NCBI GenBank assembly: GCA_900315955.1
Contig: ONBC01000027.1
Location: forward strand, 1 to 64,000
Length of the DNA stretch: 64,000 nt
Direction: 5' to 3'
DNA from: an uncultured Prevotella sp.
Lineage (GTDB): Bacteria; Bacteroidota; Bacteroidia; Bacteroidales; Bacteroidaceae
Position 1 is the stretch's first letter. Each line of letters starts with the position of its first letter. Made by a program: the position numbers and the translations under genes. The notes beneath the pieces are model-generated. The model ran no database searches, was not told where the DNA came from, and saw nothing but the letters and a program-made list of their open reading frames with translations. Positions 55,347 to 64,000 of the stretch are shown piece by piece.

Positions 55347-55354
55347 CAAAGATA
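55347..55354 (-). promoter_or_regulatory. -7 box for the lipoprotein/TPR operon
   Basis: The minus strand reads TATCTTTG 48 bp upstream of the ATG at 55298. TTTG at 55382-55379 lies 24 bp further up. Confidence 0.5.
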
Positions 55355-55418
55355 TATCCTTTCGATGATATCACCAAGCAAATACGACGGAATTTTTACA
55401 CAAAAAGATGGTTAAAGA

Positions 55419-55450
55419 TTTGGAGGCCTAAGGGGAAATGATTACATTTG
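55419..55450 (+). promoter_or_regulatory. Promoter for the alkyltransferase gene
   Basis: TTTG (55419-55422) and TACATTTG (55443-55450) are separated by 20 bp. The ATG is 19 bp downstream. Confidence 0.7.
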
Positions 55451-55469
55451 CTGAAAACATAAATTCTAC

Positions 55470-55979
55470 ATGGCAATAAGCAACAAAGTTGAGTTTGGAT
55501 TTGCCGAGAGTCCGTTCGGCAGCATCATCGTGGCACGCACGTGGGACGGCGTATGCGACCTGCAGTTTCTCGACTATAACCGTCTGGAGACTATTCATGA
55601 ACTGGCAATGCGCTGGGGCGAATACACGCCCACGACGCAGAGCGACACCATGGCACAGACCGTAGAGCAAGTCGTCTTCGAAGGTTTGGACCACCCCGTG
55701 CCGCTCGACGTGAAAGGCACGGAGTTTCAGTTGAAAGTATGGAACGAGCTTCGTAAGATTCCTTTCGGCACCACCGTGAGCTATCAGGAGGTGGCCCAAC
55801 GTATCGGTGAGCCGAAGGCCGTACGCGCCGTCGCCTCAGCCATCGCCGAGAATCCGGTGGCGATGCTCATCCCCTGCCACCGCGTCATCCATGCTGATGG
55901 CACCATCGGAGAGTACCACTGGGGCAGAGACCTGAAGAAGAAACTCATAGCGTGGGAGAGAGAAACGGCACAAAAATAA
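55470..55979 (+). CDS. Methylated-DNA--protein-cysteine S-methyltransferase
   Basis: The 169-residue repair protein removes O6-alkyl groups from guanine by transfer to its own Cys. The active-site motif is IPCHRVI near residue 131, with helix-turn-helix TTVSYQEVAQRIGEPKAVRA just before. An N-terminal partner domain (about 1-85) is present and there is no Ada regulatory domain. It is 66 bp before the Dna2-like gene, together forming a likely repair operon. Confidence 0.95.
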   Translation: MAISNKVEFGFAESPFGSIIVARTWDGVCDLQFLDYNRLETIHELAMRWGEYTPTTQSDTMAQTVEQVVFEGLDHPVPLDVKGTEFQLKVWNELRKIPFGTTVSYQEVAQRIGEPKAVRAVASAIAENPVAMLIPCHRVIHADGTIGEYHWGRDLKKKLIAWERETAQK

Positions 55980-56045
55980 TGATAATTGACAGGGTTGCCC
56001 GCCACCAATCACCCAGTCTGCAGGCTGCCCTGCCACCAAGAGCCA

Positions 56046-59000
56046 ATGCATACCGATCTTTTCGATAATCTACAGACCATCGCCGGCACTCCTTCGCTGC
56101 CCCTGTCCTTGCGCCTCAAGCTCCTGCATGAGACGCTCGTGCTCGTGTGTGCCGAAGCGCTCAAAGCATCCAAGTATGGCTTCGGCGACCTCAATGCCCA
56201 GCTGGAGAGCGTCATCCGACTGTTTCAGATCCCCAACGACGAAGCCAACGCGCTCCGGCAGGCACGCCGCGACAGCAACCACAGTCAGCTGACGGACGGC
56301 GATGGCGAGACCATCGTCCGCTACGACTGTGCCGCCGTAGCACGCCTCATCAGCCGCGTGTTCAAGACCGACATCCCTTCAGAACTGACCAGCACGCTCC
56401 CCCACGACCTCAAGCCGGCAGCGGACCGACTGAAGCAGAACGCGCCCGACAAACGGTGTATCGTGAAGGCATTTGACGAGCAGACGATCTCCGTCATCAT
56501 CGACGAGGACGGAGCGGAGACGGAGAAGACAGTCTACTACACGCGCCAGACCCAGTATGCCCACATGGACTATCTCCACGACCTCCTCCGGCCCGGCATG
56601 CATCTCAACCTCCTCGGCTGTCAGACGGAAGGCGACACCATCACGCCACGACTCATCATCGTGGAGCCCGACTGCCTCATGGACATCTCCGTCATCGCCT
56701 CATGCTTCGAAGACTATGGGCACCACCCTCTGATGTATTTCCTCTCCAGGATCCGTGAGCGCGCCAACTCACAGGCTATCCTGCTCGGAAACTATGCGGG
56801 AGCATGCCTGGACGACATCATCAACGACCCCCATTTCTCCGCCGCACGCACACTCATCAAGAACTTCCGCGACAAAGCACTCGAATATGCGACCTGTCCC
56901 GACTTCGATGGCACAAAGTTCAAGGCGGATGCCGCACGACAGGCACAGAACCTCGTGGGGATCGTCAACGAACTGCAAGAGAACTATGACCTCTCAAAGG
57001 CGATCCTGGAGCCGACATTTATCTGTGAGAAGCTCGGACTGCAAGGACGCGTGGACCTCATGACCACGGACATGCGGCTCCTCGTGGAGCAGAAATCGGG
57101 ACGTAACATCTTCCTCGAGCGTAACATCGCGAACCCGCATGGCGCAAAGGTCGTAGAGAAACACTATGTGCAGGTGTTGCTCTATTTCGGCATCCTCTAT
57201 TACAACTTCGGCGTACAGCATTCCGACATCCGGCTGCTCTATTCCAAATACCCCCTACCCGACGGACTGCTGAACGTCACGTCGCTCATGAAACTCATCT
57301 ACGGGGCGCTCCGCTTCCGCAACGAAGCCATAGCCTTGGAGTTTGACATGGCAGAGAACGGCATAGAGCACATTCTGCCGAAGCTCACCGAGCAGACACT
57401 CAACTGTGCACACCTCAGCGGTCATTTCTACGAGACTTACCTCCGGCCACAGCTGCTGAGCCTCATTGCTCCGTTGCAAGCAATCACGCCCTTGGAACGC
57501 GCTTACTACTGTCGCATGACACAGTTTGTCATCCGTGAGAACATCCTCGCACGCGTCGGGGTTGTGGAAGGTACGGGCAACTGTGTGGCGAACCTTTGGA
57601 ACATGCCGCTGGCAGAGAAGAAAGAGACCGGAAACATCTATACAGGGCTCACCAAGCCTGAGGTGATCGACGAAGACGGCAACCCGCAGCCTGTCACCGG
57701 CGAGGGGGTCTGCGACACACTGTCGTTCACCGTGCCTGACCAGGGCGTGGACTTTCTCCCCAATTTCCGCCGCGGCGACATGATTTATCTCTATGCCTAC
57801 AACGAGTCGGTAGAGCCCGACGCACGCCGCGCCATCCTCCTCAAAGGCGGTCTGCAGGAGATTCACAGCGACAACGTGGTGGTGAAGCTCATGAACCCCT
57901 TGGCTCAGACGTTTCTCGCACAAAACAAGGATCAAGTGTGGTGCATAGAGCATGGCAGCAGCGATGTGGGCGGCGGAGCGGCCCTGAGCGCGCTCTATCA
58001 ACTCGTCACGGCGCCACAGCCCCGGAAAGATCTTTTGCTGAGCCAGCGCGCGCCACAGGCGGACACGCACCTCACGTTGTCGAAAAGCTACAACGCGGGC
58101 ATCGACGAGATCATCCTCAAAGCCAAGCAGGCACGCGACTATTTCCTCCTCGTGGGACCTCCCGGCACCGGCAAGACCTCCATGGCCCTGCAGTTCATGG
58201 TGCGCGAAGCGCTCACAGAGCTACGTCCCGACGACGGCAAGGGCCTGCTGCTCATGGCTTACACCAACCGCGCCGTAGACGAGATATGCGGCATGCTCAC
58301 CGACAACGGCCTCGACTTCCTGCGTATCGGCAGTGAACTGTCGTGCGCCGAGAGCTACGTGCCTTATCTCTTGCAGAACCGCGTCGGAGAGAAACCGACA
58401 CTCGCCGGCATGCGTCAGCTGATCGTCAAGGCACAGATCATCGTAGGTACGACCTCGATGATCCAGTCGCGCGCCTACCTCTTCTCTTTGAAGCATTTCG
58501 CCCTTGCCATCGTCGACGAAGCCTCACAGATCCTGGAGCCGAACATCATCGGACTCTTAGCCAGTCACCGTGCCTCCGAAGCCACCCTTTCCGGGAACAG
58601 CTGCAACATCGATAAGTTTATTCTCATCGGCGACTATAAACAACTGCCTGCCGTGGTGCAGCAGAGCGACACCGACAGTGCTGTCAACGACCCATTGCTG
58701 CGGAGCATCGGCCTCACCGACTGCAAGCGTTCACTCTTCGAGCGTCTCATCCGCCAGGAGCTGCATGCCGGACGCACGGCTTTCATAGGTACGCTGCGGC
58801 GCCAGGGACGCATGCATCCCGACATCGCCGACTTCCCCAACCGGGCGTTCTATTTCCGTGAACACCTCGGATGTGTGCCGCTACCCCACCAGCAAGCTAC
58901 GACGATCGGTTACGAGCTGCCGGCTCAAGACGCTGTCGATGACCTGCTGAAAAAGCACCGACTGCTCTTCTTCCCCTCGAAGGACTGCCGACAGCCGGAG

Positions 59001-59468
59001 ATATCCGACAAGGTGAACATAGCGGAAGCACGTATCGTAGCGGACATCATCCGCCGCATCTGCCGTTTCTATGGCACAGCCTTTAACCCCGACAAGACCG
59101 TGGGGGTCATCGTGCCTTACCGCAACCAGATAGCGATGATCCGCCAAGAGATAGAACGGCTCGGCATACCCGGTATCGACACCATCAGCATCGACACCGT
59201 AGAGCGTTACCAGGGCTCGCAACGCGACGTCATCATCTATTCGTTCACCATCCAACAGTCGTATCAGCTCGATTTCCTCACTGCCAACACGTTCACCGAG
59301 GACGGCCACGCCATCGACCGCAAGCTCAACGTCGCCCTCACGCGTGCCCGCAAGCAGCTGATCCTCACGGGCAACGTACGCACGCTCGCGGCATCACCCC
59401 TTTTCCGGGAACTGATGCAATATATTAAAGGAAAAGGCGGATGGGCGGATGGCATCGCACTGCCTTAA
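56046..59468 (+). CDS. Dna2-like fusion of PD-(D/E)XK nuclease and SF1 helicase
   Basis: The 1140-residue protein has an N-terminal region of unknown fold (about 1-290), then a RecB/Dna2-type nuclease (about 290-400, GRVDLM ... LLVEQKSG giving D and ExK). A superfamily 1 helicase (about 680-1140) follows, with VGPPGTGKTS near 703, IVDEASQI, GDYKQLPAVV, VERYQGSQRDVII and NVALTRARKQL. It likely processes DNA ends or flaps. The ATG at 56046 is used; an in-frame ATG at 55986 would add 20 residues. Its end overlaps the convergent rluA-like gene by 4 bp. Confidence 0.85.
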   Translation: MHTDLFDNLQTIAGTPSLPLSLRLKLLHETLVLVCAEALKASKYGFGDLNAQLESVIRLFQIPNDEANALRQARRDSNHSQLTDGDGETIVRYDCAAVARLISRVFKTDIPSELTSTLPHDLKPAADRLKQNAPDKRCIVKAFDEQTISVIIDEDGAETEKTVYYTRQTQYAHMDYLHDLLRPGMHLNLLGCQTEGDTITPRLIIVEPDCLMDISVIASCFEDYGHHPLMYFLSRIRERANSQAILLGNYAGACLDDIINDPHFSAARTLIKNFRDKALEYATCPDFDGTKFKADAARQAQNLVGIVNELQENYDLSKAILEPTFICEKLGLQGRVDLMTTDMRLLVEQKSGRNIFLERNIANPHGAKVVEKHYVQVLLYFGILYYNFGVQHSDIRLLYSKYPLPDGLLNVTSLMKLIYGALRFRNEAIALEFDMAENGIEHILPKLTEQTLNCAHLSGHFYETYLRPQLLSLIAPLQAITPLERAYYCRMTQFVIRENILARVGVVEGTGNCVANLWNMPLAEKKETGNIYTGLTKPEVIDEDGNPQPVTGEGVCDTLSFTVPDQGVDFLPNFRRGDMIYLYAYNESVEPDARRAILLKGGLQEIHSDNVVVKLMNPLAQTFLAQNKDQVWCIEHGSSDVGGGAALSALYQLVTAPQPRKDLLLSQRAPQADTHLTLSKSYNAGIDEIILKAKQARDYFLLVGPPGTGKTSMALQFMVREALTELRPDDGKGLLLMAYTNRAVDEICGMLTDNGLDFLRIGSELSCAESYVPYLLQNRVGEKPTLAGMRQLIVKAQIIVGTTSMIQSRAYLFSLKHFALAIVDEASQILEPNIIGLLASHRASEATLSGNSCNIDKFILIGDYKQLPAVVQQSDTDSAVNDPLLRSIGLTDCKRSLFERLIRQELHAGRTAFIGTLRRQGRMHPDIADFPNRAFYFREHLGCVPLPHQQATTIGYELPAQDAVDDLLKKHRLLFFPSKDCRQPEISDKVNIAEARIVADIIRRICRFYGTAFNPDKTVGVIVPYRNQIAMIRQEIERLGIPGIDTISIDTVERYQGSQRDVIIYSFTIQQSYQLDFLTANTFTEDGHAIDRKLNVALTRARKQLILTGNVRTLAASPLFRELMQYIKGKGGWADGIALP

Positions 59469-61003
59469 AACGGTGCCTTCGCCGTGAAACTCATCGTACG
59501 CCCATTCGTCGGATGGCGGAAGCAAAGTTTCTCGGCATGGAGATAGAGACGGTCGCACGCCGTGCCATAGAGCGTGTCACCTTTAATAGGATCATTCAAG
59601 CCCAGCTCGTGCGCACAATGCACACGCAGCTGATGCGTACGTCCCGTCTTCGGCCAAAGCCATAGCCGATCGTCGGACACCTTATTATATATAGTAACTG
59701 CTTCGCGACCATACTTGTCATCCACCACCTGCCGCGGGCGGTCATCGAGGTCGGGGCGCAGCGGCAAGGAGATCGTTCCTTCCTGAGGGACTTCCTTGGC
59801 GAGCGGCTTACTCAACACGGCTACATAGCGCTTGCTTATCTCATGGTTGGCAAACTGCTGCTGAAGAAGATGATAAGCCACAAGCGTCTTGGCGATGACC
59901 ATCAGTCCGCTGGTCGCCATATCGAGGCGATGAACGATGAGCGGAGAATCACTGTCGGGATAACGCTGGCGCATCACAGAGAGCACACTCGCGCGCCCAC
60001 TCTTACCGGGCACAGAGAGCATGCCGGCAGGCTTACTGACGACACAGATATCATCATCCTCATAGAGAATCTTCAATTGAGCAGCAAGCCGCTCATCTTC
60101 TTCCTTACGCTCCAAGGGATTGGCTTCGACATCTATGCCTTGCAACATCCAACGGAGGATAGGCTTGCACTTACCGTTGCAGGCGGGATAGAACTGCAGG
60201 TGATGACGTATCTCGCCTCGTGGACTTTCGCCCCACCAGAACATCGCCATCGAAACGGGGCGTAACCCATGCTGAAAAGCATATTGAAGCAGTTTGGGCT
60301 CACAACACTCTCCGCTCCCCGCCGGCGGGATAGCACCCTCCCGGATCGCTATCAGGTCCTTGCGCTCCCCCTGTCCATTAAGCATCAGAAAATGGTGGAA
60401 GAGCCAGCGCTGAAGGGCATCACTCTTCTGTCGGCGCAAGGTCTTAAGGACTGTAATATGGTTCTCGGATTCCTTTCTTTCCGCTTCTATCTTCCGTTGT
60501 TTGAGCTTCCACCGGTGTCGTTCAGCGTTCTCAAACTGCCGGCGACGGATGTATTCCTCCTCGCGCTCGCCCTCGAGGCGCCCTTTAGTATAAGGGATGG
60601 GAGGCTGGGTGTCGGAGAAGAACCGTTTGTCCGCGGATAAGGAAGCGGCGGCCTCATCGATCGCACGATTCAGCTGCGTTATCTCCGCCTCATGCTGCTT
60701 GAAATAGCCGTTGGGCTGGAGATAGTCGAAGACAGCAGGCACAAACGCGGGCCAGTCGGAGCGACCACAGATCTGACCGCTGTAACCGGCAAGATAGTGA
60801 AACCGCGTGCCTCTCGTAAGGGCTGTCTCACCCCCTTCCACGACCAGTACGCCGAACATCTTTCCCCGGTCTATCTCCGCACGAAAGGCAGGGTCGACAG
60901 GACGACTGCAGAAAGCCGAGGATCGGCCTGAGAGCCAGGCGGTCAGTTCATCGGCTGCCGCACGACAATCGGGGGATGGCGTATAATAAAAGGGGTTGTT
61001 CAT
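59465..61003 (-). CDS. RluA-family pseudouridine synthase with long N-terminal extension
   Basis: The 512-residue protein carries the RluA catalytic domain in about 305-512, with IVHRLDMATSGL near 357, YVAVLSKPL, and RTHQLRVHCAH. The first 300 residues include a charged coiled-coil-like stretch (EEEYIRRRQFENAERHRW), which is not part of the catalytic fold. RNA target (rRNA or tRNA) is unknown. Its start overlaps the transporter stop by 4 bp (ATGA), so it belongs to the three-gene operon. Confidence 0.9.
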   Translation of the reverse strand: MNNPFYYTPSPDCRAAADELTAWLSGRSSAFCSRPVDPAFRAEIDRGKMFGVLVVEGGETALTRGTRFHYLAGYSGQICGRSDWPAFVPAVFDYLQPNGYFKQHEAEITQLNRAIDEAAASLSADKRFFSDTQPPIPYTKGRLEGEREEEYIRRRQFENAERHRWKLKQRKIEAERKESENHITVLKTLRRQKSDALQRWLFHHFLMLNGQGERKDLIAIREGAIPPAGSGECCEPKLLQYAFQHGLRPVSMAMFWWGESPRGEIRHHLQFYPACNGKCKPILRWMLQGIDVEANPLERKEEDERLAAQLKILYEDDDICVVSKPAGMLSVPGKSGRASVLSVMRQRYPDSDSPLIVHRLDMATSGLMVIAKTLVAYHLLQQQFANHEISKRYVAVLSKPLAKEVPQEGTISLPLRPDLDDRPRQVVDDKYGREAVTIYNKVSDDRLWLWPKTGRTHQLRVHCAHELGLNDPIKGDTLYGTACDRLYLHAEKLCFRHPTNGRTMSFTAKAPF

Positions 61004-62661
61004 ACAAAGATCATGATGAGCATCTGCGCTATCACGACTCGGATGAACATGCCCAAAGGATAGACCGTGGCGTAAGAGATGCTTGCCGTATCACCTTTAC
61101 ACGTATCGTTGGCATAGCCCAACGCCATGGGGTTGGCCATTGAACCACAGAGTATGCCACAGATCGTGCCAAAGTCGTATTTGTGGGTATGCAAGGCGAT
61201 GACGCCAATGATGAGAACGGGGATGACGGTGATGAGGAAGCCGATGCCGACCCATGCCACACCCTCGGGGCGCATGATGGTTGACATGAAGTCCTTACCT
61301 GAGTCGAGGCCGAGACAAGCCAGATAGAGCGCCAGGCCGAGCTTACGCAGCATGAGCGAGGCCGAGCGCGTGGTGTAGGAAATCATGTGGGTCTTCGGGC
61401 CTAAGGCTCCGACGATGATACCCATGATGATCGGACCCCCGGCGATACCGAGACGGAGGCTGCTTGCCATGCCCGGGATGGCGATAGGGATGGTACCGAG
61501 CGCCAGACCGAGAAAGATGCCGAGGAAGATGCTGCCAATATTAGGCTCTTCAAGGGTTTTCACGGAGTTGCCGAAGAAATGCTCGGCATTGTCGAGGTCT
61601 TCGTGTTTGCCGACGATGGTCACACGGTCACCGTATTGCAGCCGCAGGTCGTCACTGGCCAGGAGCTTGACATCTCCACGCACCACGCGACTTACATTGA
61701 CTCCATAGGCTGCCCGCATGTGGATATCGCGCAGGCGCTTACCGTTAAGTCCCGGACGTGTCAACACACAGACGCGGCTCTCCACGTTAGCGTCGATAGC
61801 GTTCCAGTCCACATTGTTCCGGTTCCAGTTGCGGTCTTCCTTCTTTCCGAAGAGCAGCAGCATAGGCTCCTCCTCATTTCTGTTTGTGACGACGAGGACG
61901 GAGTCGTTGACATGCAGCACCGTGTCGGCTTTCGGCAGGATCACTTCCTTGCCGCGCCACAAACGGGAGATGATGAACTTGCGGTTCGTCATATGGGCGA
62001 TGTCTCCTATCGTCTTGCCGACGATAGCAGGGTTGATGACATCGAACTGGGCTATATAAGTATGGTCATCGTCAGAAAGCGACTTCACCTCCAAGTCGGC
62101 AGGCTTGACAAAAAACTTACGGATGATGACCATAGCCACGATGACACCCACGACACCGAGCGGATAAGTCACGGCCGTGGCCAAAGCCAGACTGCTGTTC
62201 GGCAGTCCGAGGTGTGCCAAAGCCTGTGTGGCAGCACCGAGGGCCGGTGTGTTCGTCGTAGCGCCACAAAGCAAGCCGACCATGTTGGGAAGGCTCACGT
62301 CCGTGACGGGGATGAGCAAGAGCGAGAAGAGGGTGCCGGCAATGATGACGACCAGGCTCCAGAGGTTCAGCGCCATTCCCTCCGACTTCAGGGATCCGAA
62401 GAAGTTGGGACCCACATGCAGTCCGAGACAATAGACGAACATCGACAGCCCGAAAGTCTCTATATAGTCGAGAATATTGTGGTCAATGGACAGTTTCATC
62501 TCTCCGGCAAGAATACCGACGAAGAAGACCCAGGCGATGCCGAGCGAGATGCCCTTGACCTTAATCTTGCCCAACGCGAGACCAAAGGCAATGATCAGTG
62601 ACACGATGACCACCGTCTGTATCGACGAATGGATGGTAAAAAGCGAAGCTATATAGTTCAT
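61000..62661 (-). CDS. YidE/AspT-type transporter with paired TrkA-C domains
   Basis: The 553-residue membrane protein has about five N-terminal helices, two TrkA-C-like regulatory domains (about 200-370, IVGKTIGDIAHMTNRKF and NGKRLRDIHMRA), then five to six more helices. GLHVGPNFFGSL, CGATTNTPALGAA and a second inverted-like CGSMANPMAL match the aspartate-alanine exchanger family (YidE/YbjL). The transported substrate is unknown. It overlaps both neighbours by 4 bp, sandwiched between the kinase and the pseudouridine synthase. Confidence 0.9.
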   Translation of the reverse strand: MNYIASLFTIHSSIQTVVIVSLIIAFGLALGKIKVKGISLGIAWVFFVGILAGEMKLSIDHNILDYIETFGLSMFVYCLGLHVGPNFFGSLKSEGMALNLWSLVVIIAGTLFSLLLIPVTDVSLPNMVGLLCGATTNTPALGAATQALAHLGLPNSSLALATAVTYPLGVVGVIVAMVIIRKFFVKPADLEVKSLSDDDHTYIAQFDVINPAIVGKTIGDIAHMTNRKFIISRLWRGKEVILPKADTVLHVNDSVLVVTNRNEEEPMLLLFGKKEDRNWNRNNVDWNAIDANVESRVCVLTRPGLNGKRLRDIHMRAAYGVNVSRVVRGDVKLLASDDLRLQYGDRVTIVGKHEDLDNAEHFFGNSVKTLEEPNIGSIFLGIFLGLALGTIPIAIPGMASSLRLGIAGGPIIMGIIVGALGPKTHMISYTTRSASLMLRKLGLALYLACLGLDSGKDFMSTIMRPEGVAWVGIGFLITVIPVLIIGVIALHTHKYDFGTICGILCGSMANPMALGYANDTCKGDTASISYATVYPLGMFIRVVIAQMLIMIFV

Positions 62662-63476
62662 AAGATACCTAAATAGTTCTCCAAGGGTATTCCGGCATTC
62701 TTGTCCTCATTGTCCTTGTTGCGGTCAATGAGCGTATAGACGGCGTCCATCGCCTTGCGCGTAGAGGGTTTCAGCATCATGCCGTCGAGCAGATGCCCAA
62801 TGAGCACCGCCGAGAAGATGTCGCCCGTACCGGGGAAATGGACGGGAATCTCCGTGTAGCCAAGCAGAAAATGTTCATCTGTGAGATGGTTGTAACCTGC
62901 TACACAATGCTGGCCGTCAACAGGGATAGAGGTGATAAGCACCGACTTGGCGCCTGTGGCATGGAGCTCATCCAAAAGACTAAAAGCCTCGTCGCGTGTC
63001 ACACCTTCCGGGTTATACTGTGTGCCTGTGAGATAGCAGGCCTCCGTGTAGTTGGGGTAGATGAGGTCTGCCACGGCAATCATCTCCTTCATGCTCTGGA
63101 TCGTTGCCGGCGTAACCCCATTGTAGAGTTTTCCCTCATCGCCCATGATGGGGTCGACAAAGATAGGCGTGCCGAGATGCTCCTGCTCCAGGCAGTAAGC
63201 CGACACAATCTTCGCCTGTCGTTCCGAAGCGATGAAACCCGTGGCGATGGCATCGAAATGGAACCCAAGCTCCTTCCACACAGGAAAGACCCCCATGATA
63301 TAATCGGTGGTGTCGAGGAGGTTGAACTTGCCGTAGTCGAGCGTGTTCGACACCAGTGCCGTCGGCAGGTTATAAGTGACGTGCCCCATGTAAGAGAGGA
63401 TGGGGAGCATGGCGGCTGAGGCCACCTTGCCATAGCCACACATATCGTTGATGAGCAAAATCTTTTTCTTTGCCAT
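62658..63476 (-). CDS. Pyridoxal/pyridoxamine kinase
   Basis: The 272-residue ribokinase-like enzyme phosphorylates vitamin B6 forms. It starts MAKKKILLINDMCGYGKVA, then LPTALVSNTLDYG, IFVDPIMGDEGKLYNG, LIYPNYTEACYLTG and the anion-hole segment HFPGTGDIFSAVLIGHLL. I chose the ATG at 63476 because upstream sequence up to 63680 has repeats and a promoter (63531-63561). It overlaps the transporter start by 4 bp and heads the operon. Confidence 0.92.
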   Translation of the reverse strand: MAKKKILLINDMCGYGKVASAAMLPILSYMGHVTYNLPTALVSNTLDYGKFNLLDTTDYIMGVFPVWKELGFHFDAIATGFIASERQAKIVSAYCLEQEHLGTPIFVDPIMGDEGKLYNGVTPATIQSMKEMIAVADLIYPNYTEACYLTGTQYNPEGVTRDEAFSLLDELHATGAKSVLITSIPVDGQHCVAGYNHLTDEHFLLGYTEIPVHFPGTGDIFSAVLIGHLLDGMMLKPSTRKAMDAVYTLIDRNKDNEDKNAGIPLENYLGIL

Positions 63477-63530
63477 GAGATAGCATGAGATAATTTGTCG
63501 GCAAGACAGATGCGCTTGTCTATTTGCCTG

Positions 63531-63561
63531 CAAAATTACACAAAAAAGAAGAAACGACAAA
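63531..63561 (-). promoter_or_regulatory. Promoter of the pyridoxal kinase operon
   Basis: The minus strand has TTTG (63561-63558) and TAATTTTG (63538-63531) with exactly 19 bp between, 55 bp upstream of the ATG. Confidence 0.7.
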
Positions 63562-63636
63562 GAAAAGAGCACGTTGTTAAAAGGACTTTGAGCCCGCTTC
63601 CCCATTACTTCCATAAGAGGGATAAAGGTTTGTCGC

Positions 63637-63772
63637 GATCCTGTCTCAACTGTGTCACAATCCTGCCTCAACTGTGTCACGATCCTGCCTCAACTGTGTC
63701 ACGATCCTGCCTCAACTGTGTCACGATCCTGCCTCAGCTGTGTCACGATCGTGCCTCGTATGTGGTACGATG
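63637..63772 (-). repeat. 22-bp tandem repeat array (right copy)
   Basis: GATC-type anchors recur every 22 bp at 63637, 63659 (AATC), 63681, 63703, 63725, 63747 and 63769 (GATG). On the minus strand the unit is GATCGTGACACAGTTGAGG plus CAG. It differs from the left array by AGTT in place of AACT, so CAACTG there becomes its reverse complement CAGTTG here. The array lies upstream of the pyridoxal kinase promoter. Confidence 0.95.
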
Positions 63773-63776
63773 CTAC

Positions 63777-64000
63777 GGCTGACATATTCCATCTTTTTTC
63801 AACAAAAATTACGCTAAAATCTGCTGAATAGCTTAAAATGAGCTATTTATGAGTCTTTCACCTCAATAGAGGTAATGATTTGGCAACAGTCCCAATTTCT
63901 GCAATATGCATACGTTTGCTGTCAAACAACTCTTCTCCGCTGTAAAGGCACAATAACTACATGAAATAACATTCGTTATATTGGAATGATTTACATAAAA
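63777..64000. other. Right edge, no gene recognised
   Basis: This AT-rich stretch shows no coding frame, promoter match or repeat that I can support. AGCTTAAAATGAGCT is a small inverted repeat near 63832. The sequence may be the upstream region of a gene outside the window. Confidence 0.4.

Noticed and set aside
62658..63680. Longer pyridoxal kinase starting at 63680
   Set aside because: The extra 68 residues derive from the 22-bp repeats and the promoter region. The family N-terminus begins at the ATG at 63476.
63495..63782. 95-codon frame at the right edge
   Set aside because: Its second half is the translated 22-bp repeat array and its first half crosses the pyridoxal kinase promoter.

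Overview
The window looks like a chromosome segment of a Prevotella-type member of the Bacteroidota (Prevotellaceae). The evidence is the promoter style (TAnnTTTG -7 boxes, several with a TTTG -33 box 19-20 bp upstream), type IX secretion C-terminal sorting domains, a hybrid two-component regulator, PorT-type barrels, the linked rnpA-yidD-hemD-DUF4271 genes, a long-form IspG and a SAM-II riboswitch in front of metK. Species cannot be fixed from this sequence alone.

Layout. 1-3.7 kb: two secreted GH13 alpha-amylases on the minus strand, the second cut by the window edge. 3.7-7.5 kb: a truncated PD-(D/E)XK nuclease, a 22-bp tandem repeat array, a DoxX protein and a type IX secreted protein. 7.6-22 kb: a Wzx-type flippase, a 1320-residue hybrid two-component regulator and, divergent from it, a five-gene operon (two paralogous EstA-like hydrolases, a plug-reduced TonB-dependent receptor, a CE1-type esterase and a ceramidase-like/DUF6273 protein). 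It resembles a polysaccharide utilization locus but has no glycoside hydrolase and no SusD. 22-27 kb: a siderophore-type TonB receptor, tRNA-Leu(CAA), and a lipoprotein/barrel pair. 27-28 kb: about 1 kb of repeats.

28-34.5 kb: a housekeeping run with a conserved hypothetical, rpoN, a PAP2-like membrane protein, purE, ispG and a lipid A acyltransferase-like gene. 34.5-37 kb: a type IX cargo protein, a 70-residue small protein and a PorT-like barrel ending in a strong terminator. 37-42.5 kb (minus): metK with SAM-II riboswitch, DUF4271, hemD, rnpA, yidD, tyrS. 42.5-43.7 kb: gene-free, with a nested palindromic repeat and an orphan promoter. 43.8-46 kb: rnr.

46-51.5 kb (plus): an NAD-dependent epimerase/dehydratase, an AUR1-like PAP2 enzyme, miaB carrying two in-frame repeat insertions, and an MsbA-like ABC exporter. 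51.7-55.3 kb (minus): guanine deaminase and two overlapping envelope-protein genes. 55.5-59.5 kb (plus): an O6-alkylguanine-DNA alkyltransferase and a Dna2-like nuclease-helicase. 59.5-63.5 kb (minus): pyridoxal kinase, a YidE/AspT-type transporter and an RluA-family pseudouridine synthase, joined by 4-nt overlaps. A second 22-bp array, in the opposite orientation to the first, lies near the right edge.

Most attractive for follow-up: the family of 22-bp-period repeats at four sites, the regulator/hydrolase/receptor locus at 9-22 kb, and the repeat elements inserted in frame into miaB.
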